From: Bacteroidota bacterium
Lineage (GTDB): Bacteria; Bacteroidota; Ignavibacteria; UBA10030
Length of the DNA: 47,448 nt
Reading direction: 5' to 3'
NCBI GenBank assembly: GCA_015661185.1
Contig: JACVXU010000001.1
Location: 1-47,448 of the forward strand
A program made the translations under genes and the position numbers. Below the pieces are notes generated by a model. That model searched no databases and had not been told where the DNA came from. It saw only the letters and a list, made by a program, of their open reading frames with translations. This document shows positions 43,125 through 47,448 of the stretch, one piece after another (the stretch's first letter is position 1; every line of letters begins with the position of its first letter).

Positions 43125-44120
43125 ATGAAAATCACTGTCCTTGGTGCCGGTAGCTGGGGAACCACCCTCGCACTAGTTCTGCTCGGAAACGGCCATGATG
43201 TCTCGCTCTGGTGCTACACGCAGGACCAGGTGGACCTCATGCGTCAGCAGCACGAGAATACTGAGTTCCTACCCGGCGTCCCTCTTCCCCCGAACCTGAA
43301 GTTTACCGGTGAAATTGAAGCGGCATCTGAGAAGCGCGACATGATCGTGACTGCTGTCCCCTCTCAGTACTTACGTCCAGTCCTTGAGAAGATCGCTCAT
43401 CTCGACCTGGAGCGTACCGTCATTTGCAACGTCGCGAAGGGGATCGAGAACTCCACATTGATGACGATGTCAGAGGTGCTGCTCGACGTTCTCAAACACG
43501 AGAGGAAGGAAAACCTCGCGATTCTCTCCGGTCCAAGCCACGCAGAGGAAGTCTCGAGACGGATTCCAACCGCGATTGTCGCTGCATCCTTCAAGGAAAA
43601 AACCTCAAAGATTGTGCAAGATGCGTTCACCACAAACTACTTCCGTGTGTACGTCAACGATGATATCCGGGGTGTAGAGCTGGGCGGCTCATTGAAAAAC
43701 GTGATCGCAGTCGCAGCCGGTATCAGCGATGGCGCGGGATTCGGTGACAACACAAAAGCAGCGATCATGACACGAGGCATTTACGAAATCACACGCCTCG
43801 GCGTAAAACTTGGTGCCCAGCCAAAGACGTTCGCAGGGTTGTCGGGTATGGGCGATCTGATTGTCACCTGCATGAGCCATCATAGTCGCAATCGGTACCT
43901 CGGGGAACAAATCGGCAAGGGACGCAAACTCGAGGATGTTCTGAAGGAAATGGTGATGGTTGCCGAGGGAGTCGCGACAGCAAAATCGGTTCGCGATCTC
44001 GAGAAGAAATACGATATCGACCTGCCGATCATGTCCGAGGTCCATGAGGTTCTCTTTGAGAACAAGGATCCACAAAAGGCGACAACCGATCTCATGACCC
44101 GTCACTCAAAAGGGGAATAA
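43125..44120 (+). CDS. gpsA: Glycerol-3-phosphate dehydrogenase (NAD(P)+)
   Basis: A 331-residue GpsA of usual length. The Rossmann loop is 'VLGAGSWGTTLALVL' (G-A-G-S-W-G at residues 7-12), followed by 'ICNVAKGIENSTLMTMSEV', 'LSGPSHAEEVSRRIPTAIV' and the catalytic Lys segment 'GVELGGSLKNVIAVAAGISDGAGFGDNTKAAIMTRG'. It reduces dihydroxyacetone phosphate to sn-glycerol 3-phosphate. It sits between two plsY genes, so substrate supply and first acylation are grouped. Confidence 0.98.
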   Translation: MKITVLGAGSWGTTLALVLLGNGHDVSLWCYTQDQVDLMRQQHENTEFLPGVPLPPNLKFTGEIEAASEKRDMIVTAVPSQYLRPVLEKIAHLDLERTVICNVAKGIENSTLMTMSEVLLDVLKHERKENLAILSGPSHAEEVSRRIPTAIVAASFKEKTSKIVQDAFTTNYFRVYVNDDIRGVELGGSLKNVIAVAAGISDGAGFGDNTKAAIMTRGIYEITRLGVKLGAQPKTFAGLSGMGDLIVTCMSHHSRNRYLGEQIGKGRKLEDVLKEMVMVAEGVATAKSVRDLEKKYDIDLPIMSEVHEVLFENKDPQKATTDLMTRHSKGE

Positions 44121-44129
44121 GGTCGGAGA

Positions 44130-44148
44130 GTATTATCACTTTTAATAC
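44130..44148. terminator. Weak AT-rich hairpin after gpsA
   Basis: GTATTA and TAATAC pair around a 7-base loop, 10 bases after the gpsA stop. There is no clear T-run after it. It may mark the end of the gpsA transcript, in keeping with the promoter-like elements that follow at 44226. Confidence 0.25.
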
Positions 44149-44225
44149 GGTACTTCTTAGATTCATCCGCTCTAAATCCTGCTGGTTTTCGCATTCTTCT
44201 TCGTTTGTGCTCAAAAGGGCCTACC

Positions 44226-44254
44226 TTGCTTCTCGCGGCTGTTTTCTGTAGATT
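44226..44254 (+). promoter_or_regulatory. Putative promoter for the second plsY-like gene
   Basis: TTGCTT (44226-44231), 17-base spacer, TAGATT (44249-44254), about 45 bases before the TTG start. It has the same TTG...TAnATT layout as the elements before the GH2-like and first plsY genes. Confidence 0.35.
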
Positions 44255-44298
44255 CATTATGAATTCGATACAGACAGCTGTTAAGTCCTGGTGACCAC

Positions 44299-44949
44299 TT
44301 GTTGGAAGTGTTCGCAATTCTCGTCGGCAGCTACCTGATTGGCTCAATCCCTGTTGCCTTCATAATTGTCAGGAAGCAGGCGGATGTGGATATTCGCGAG
44401 ACAGGCAGCGGCAACGCGGGGGGCTTCAATGCCTACGTGGTTACGAAATCGAGACTGACGGGCATTCTCGTGGGGGTGCTGGATGCTGGCAAGGGCTTCG
44501 CTCCCGTACTGGCGGCAGGACTCTTGTTTCCGAATTCCTTCCTTCATGGGTGCCTCGCCCTGTTGGGCGCGATCCTGGGGCACAACTACCCGATTTGGAC
44601 TGGGTTCAAAGGGGGAAGAGGGCTTTCTACTAGTGCCGGTGGTATGTTTTCTCTGGGATTCAGCTACACTGTTGTGTGGTGTACGATCTGGATGGTCACC
44701 AAATACCTCCTGAAGCGTGACATTCTCGTCTCAAACGTCACAGCAATTCTCACGACACCGCTCGTGCTTTGGCTTCTGCCGTGGGAATGGGTGAGCCAAC
44801 TTATCGTGGCAAAGGTAGAGAATTGGACATTCGTGTTCTTCTCATGTGTTCTCAGCACCATATTGCTTCTGAGCCATCTTGATGCCGTTAAAGACATTTG
44901 GAAAGGTCCTCCAAAGGAGCGACCGGACATATCCACTCCACATTCATAA
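44299..44949 (+). CDS. Second, divergent PlsY-family acyltransferase
   Basis: A 216-residue membrane protein of the PlsY family. 'GSYLIGSIPVAFIIVRK' opens it. Motif 1 reads 'GSGNAGGFNAYVVTKS' (the usual Thr is Phe), motif 2 'DAGKGFAPVL', and motif 3 'WTGFKGGRGLSTSAG' (the usual Lys is Arg). These changes at substrate-binding positions, together with the complete copy upstream of gpsA, suggest a paralogue with altered acyl donor or acceptor, or one losing activity. The start is TTG (two in a row at 44299 and 44302). It is followed 15 bases later by the protease gene. Confidence 0.88.
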   Translation: MLEVFAILVGSYLIGSIPVAFIIVRKQADVDIRETGSGNAGGFNAYVVTKSRLTGILVGVLDAGKGFAPVLAAGLLFPNSFLHGCLALLGAILGHNYPIWTGFKGGRGLSTSAGGMFSLGFSYTVVWCTIWMVTKYLLKRDILVSNVTAILTTPLVLWLLPWEWVSQLIVAKVENWTFVFFSCVLSTILLLSHLDAVKDIWKGPPKERPDISTPHS

Positions 44950-44964
44950 AAACCTCGTGTAGCT

Positions 44965-46182
44965 ATGAAGAAGAACTACTTCATGCTTCTCCTGGTATTC
45001 GCGGTTCCTCTTCTCGTGGGAATCGGCATAGGGTATTCGATCAAACCATCTGTCGCAGCTTCTACGCGCGACGCGAATGAGGCTTTCGATACGGCATTCC
45101 CGACAGCTGTGCGTGTCCAGGACAAGTCAGGGAGCGAGCAGGACCAGGTCTCCGGCTCGCGCCGCAACGCCATTACGCGCGCCATCGCAAAGGTCAGCCC
45201 GGCTACCGTCGGAATTAACGTGACGGAAGTCCACGAGCAACCCGGCCTCCTGAATGTCGATCCGTACTTCCGCCAATATCTCGGCAATGATCCCTTCTGG
45301 AAACAATTCATCGGTCCTCAGCGGTACCAGGTTCAGAATCTTGGATCCGGGGTCATCATTTCCCCCGACGGCTATATCGTTACGAACTTCCATGTCGCAG
45401 GGAACGCCAAAGAGATTACGGTGACATTCGTCGGTGGAAAGAAGATGAAAGCGAAACTCGTAGGTGGCGATCCCGTCAGCGACGTCGCTTTGCTGAAAGT
45501 CGACGGATCGGATCTTGCCTACGCGACTCTCGGCACCTCGGATGATATCGTCATCGGGGAATGGGCCATCGCCTTGGGCAATCCGTTCGGACTGTTTGAG
45601 ATCAACGACAAACCGACCGTGACAGTCGGCGTCATCAGCTCGATTGGCATGAATCTTGGCCGTCAGGGAAATGCCGTCTATCGGGATATGATAGAGACAG
45701 ACGCGGCCATCAATGGAGGGAATAGTGGTGGCCCCCTGGTGAACAGCAACGGTGATGTTGTGGGAATCAATACGCTGATCTTCACCGGAGGAGTCAGCCA
45801 GGCATTTGTTGGATACGGTTTCGCGATTCCCGTGAACAAGGTCAAGAAGATTGTAGCAGATCTCCGCAAGAAGGGCCAGGTGACCCGTGATATCTTCACC
45901 GGATTCGAAGCCCAGGAAGTGGATGCGCGCGTTGCACGGTATTTCGGACTGACCGAAGTTCGGGGAATCATCGTGAGCGATATCTTTCGAAAGGGACCGG
46001 CCGAAAAAGCCGATCTCCGGGTGGGAGATATCATCCTCGAGAGCAATGGAGCCAAGATCAACTCTGCTGAAGATTTCTCCGCCATTCTTTCCGATGCAAG
46101 CGCTGGTGAGGTATTGAAACTCAAGGTATTTCGTGAACGCAAGGTGATGAATCTCGATCTGAAACTCGAAAAGAAACCGTAA
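44965..46182 (+). CDS. HtrA/DegP-family periplasmic serine protease with one PDZ domain
   Basis: A 405-residue trypsin-like S1C protease. An N-terminal hydrophobic segment (residues 5-24) is a signal peptide or anchor. The catalytic triad is H143 ('IVTNFHVAGNA'), D173 ('VSDVALLKVD') and S254 ('INGGNSGGPLVN'). One PDZ domain follows (about residues 300-402: 'VRGIIVSDIFRKGPAEKADLRVGDIILESNGAKI'). With a single PDZ it is nearer in layout to DegS/HhoA types than to DegP, which has two. It degrades or refolds misfolded envelope proteins, or acts in stress signalling. No stress regulator is adjacent. Confidence 0.95.
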   Translation: MKKNYFMLLLVFAVPLLVGIGIGYSIKPSVAASTRDANEAFDTAFPTAVRVQDKSGSEQDQVSGSRRNAITRAIAKVSPATVGINVTEVHEQPGLLNVDPYFRQYLGNDPFWKQFIGPQRYQVQNLGSGVIISPDGYIVTNFHVAGNAKEITVTFVGGKKMKAKLVGGDPVSDVALLKVDGSDLAYATLGTSDDIVIGEWAIALGNPFGLFEINDKPTVTVGVISSIGMNLGRQGNAVYRDMIETDAAINGGNSGGPLVNSNGDVVGINTLIFTGGVSQAFVGYGFAIPVNKVKKIVADLRKKGQVTRDIFTGFEAQEVDARVARYFGLTEVRGIIVSDIFRKGPAEKADLRVGDIILESNGAKINSAEDFSAILSDASAGEVLKLKVFRERKVMNLDLKLEKKP

Positions 46183-46198
46183 ACGGAAAGGCTGAGCT

Positions 46199-47448
46199 GT
46201 GATCGCACGCTATACACGCCCGGAGATGGGCAAACTCTGGGAAGATGAAAACAGATTCCGCATCTGGCTCGAAATCGAGATCCTGGCATGCGAAGCGCAA
46301 GCTCAACTCGGTGTGATACCGATGGAGGCGGTCGAAAGTATCCGTGCAAAGGCCAGTTTCAACGTCGACCGGATCCTTCAGATAGAAGAACAAGTCAAGC
46401 ACGACGTGATCGCTTTTCTCACCAACGTGGGAGAGTATGTCGGACCCGAGTCGCGGTTTATCCATCTCGGAATGACCTCGTCGGATGTGTTGGATACAGC
46501 TCTTGCCGTTCAGATGAAGCAGTCCGCAGACCTGCTCCTCGAAGACCTCGAGTCATTGAAAGCCGTCCTCGCACGAAGGGCGAAAGAGTTCAAGCACACG
46601 CTCATGATCGGGCGCACGCATGGAATCCATGCCGAACCGACGACATTTGGGCTGAAACTAGCGCTCTGGTATGCAGAGACAGTTCGAAACATCGACCGCC
46701 TGAAACATGCAAGAGAGACTATTGCTGTCGGACAGATCTCGGGGGCAGTCGGTACCTATGCCCACCTGGATCCATTTGTGGAACGACATGTCTGCGAGAA
46801 GCTCGGTCTGAAGCCGGCTCCGATCTCGACACAGGTGCTGCAACGCGACCGGCATGCCGAATTGATGAGTACGTTGGCCCTCTGTGCGAGCTCGCTGGAG
46901 AAATTCGCTACTGAAATCCGTCACCTTCAGAAGACTGAAGTGCTCGAGGTCGAGGAGTACTTCTCGAAGGGGCAGAAGGGTTCATCGGCCATGCCGCACA
47001 AACGGAACCCGATTACGTGTGAACGGGTTGCCGGTCTGTCGCGCGTGCTGCGGGGAAATGCAATGGCGGCTCTCGAAAATGTTGCGCTGTGGCACGAACG
47101 GGATATCACCCACTCTTCCGTCGAGCGCGTGATAGTCCCGGACAGTTGCATCCTTCTGGACTACATGCTTGTCCAGTTCACAAAAATAGTGGATCAACTG
47201 CTCGTGTATCCGGAAAATATGATGGCGAACCTTGACCGGACTCACGGCCTCATCTTCTCGCAGGACGCTCTCCTGGCACTGACGAAAGCGGGGATGAAGA
47301 GGGAAGACGCGTACCGTATTGTGCAGGAAGAGGCGATGAAAGTCTGGCAGAATGGTCAGAGTTTCCGGAGCCTGCTTGAACAACGGGAAGAGGTGAAGAG
47401 ATTCGTTCCGAGTCAGGAGCTCGACCGGCTCTTTGATCCCCGGCGAAG
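46199..47448 (+). CDS. purB: Adenylosuccinate lyase (3' end cut by the window)
   Basis: The frame opens at GTG 46199 and stays open to the last base, giving 416 residues of a protein normally about 430 long, so only the C-terminal tip is missing. '[35 protein letters not shown]' at the start, '[15 protein letters not shown]', '[18 protein letters not shown]' and the fumarase-superfamily signature '[11 protein letters not shown]' (S262/S263 in the catalytic loop) are clear PurB features. It acts twice in purine synthesis, on SAICAR and on adenylosuccinate. GGAAAGG precedes the GTG at suitable distance, and the gene starts 17 bases after htrA. Confidence 0.96.
   Translation, partial: MIARYTRPEMGKLWEDENRFRIWLEIEILACEAQAQLGVIPMEAVESIRAKASFNVDRILQIEEQVKHDVIAFLTNVGEYVGPESRFIHLGMTSSDVLDTALAVQMKQSADLLLEDLESLKAVLARRAKEFKHTLMIGRTHGIHAEPTTFGLKLALWYAETVRNIDRLKHARETIAVGQISGAVGTYAHLDPFVERHVCEKLGLKPAPISTQVLQRDRHAELMSTLALCASSLEKFATEIRHLQKTEVLEVEEYFSKGQKGSSAMPHKRNPITCERVAGLSRVLRGNAMAALENVALWHERDITHSSVERVIVPDSCILLDYMLVQFTKIVDQLLVYPENMMANLDRTHGLIFSQDALLALTKAGMKREDAYRIVQEEAMKVWQNGQSFRSLLEQREEVKRFVPSQELDRLFDPRR

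Overview
The window is about 47 kb of gene-dense DNA of moderate GC content (mid-50s percent by eye) from a Gram-negative bacterium. It carries lipid A genes (lpxB, lpxK), predicted outer-membrane and lipoprotein products, an AmpG-type muropeptide importer, gatB, pyruvate phosphate dikinase and the MEP-pathway gene ispD. With dispersed intergenic palindromes, a DUF4922 protein, a GH3/beta-lactamase fusion and a four-helix-bundle protein, the gene content best fits the Bacteroidota/Ignavibacteria (FCB) group. That placement is inference from gene content only. No rRNA, complete tRNA, CRISPR array, phage or plasmid backbone is visible.

Region 1 (1-10671) is read on the minus strand. From high to low coordinates it holds tlpA-dsbD, a RAYT-type transposase with an unusual palindromic repeat inside its coding sequence, a DUF255/YyaL thioredoxin-fold protein, a small secreted Cys-containing protein, an outer-membrane barrel candidate, a lipoprotein serpin coupled to a two-helix membrane protein, a lipoprotein GH47 mannosidase and an AHSA1/SRPBCC protein. 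The theme is envelope redox and secreted or surface proteins.

Region 2 (11226-20911) is a plus-strand run: BadF-type amino-sugar kinase, tandem GT2 glycosyltransferase, GNAT acetyltransferase, DUF4922 HIT-like nucleotidylyltransferase/phosphorylase, SpoIID/LytB protein, AmpG permease, and a secreted NagZ (GH3) fused to a serine beta-lactamase-like domain. It reads as a peptidoglycan-fragment salvage cluster. The familiar MurQ, MurU and AmgK genes are absent from the window, and the DUF4922 protein and glycosyltransferase take up the space. This is the strongest candidate here for a poorly described pathway.

Region 3 (20939-37355, plus strand) holds metabolic and housekeeping genes: delta-1-pyrroline-5-carboxylate dehydrogenase, a zinc-ribbon/DUF2007 protein, sucC, gatB, a truncated tRNA with a four-helix-bundle gene, tpiA, a catalytically dead GH2-like protein fused to a six-helix membrane domain and coupled to smc, an MtnX-like phosphatase, an isoprenylcysteine-methyltransferase-like membrane protein, lpxB and lpxK.

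Region 4 (37360-47448, plus strand) holds a candidate 39-residue small protein, ppdK, queA, ispD, plsY, gpsA, a second divergent plsY, an HtrA/DegP protease and purB, which runs off the window end.

Intergenic DNA contains several long imperfect palindromes and short-period degenerate repeats of different sequence families. Many genes appear to start with TTG or GTG.
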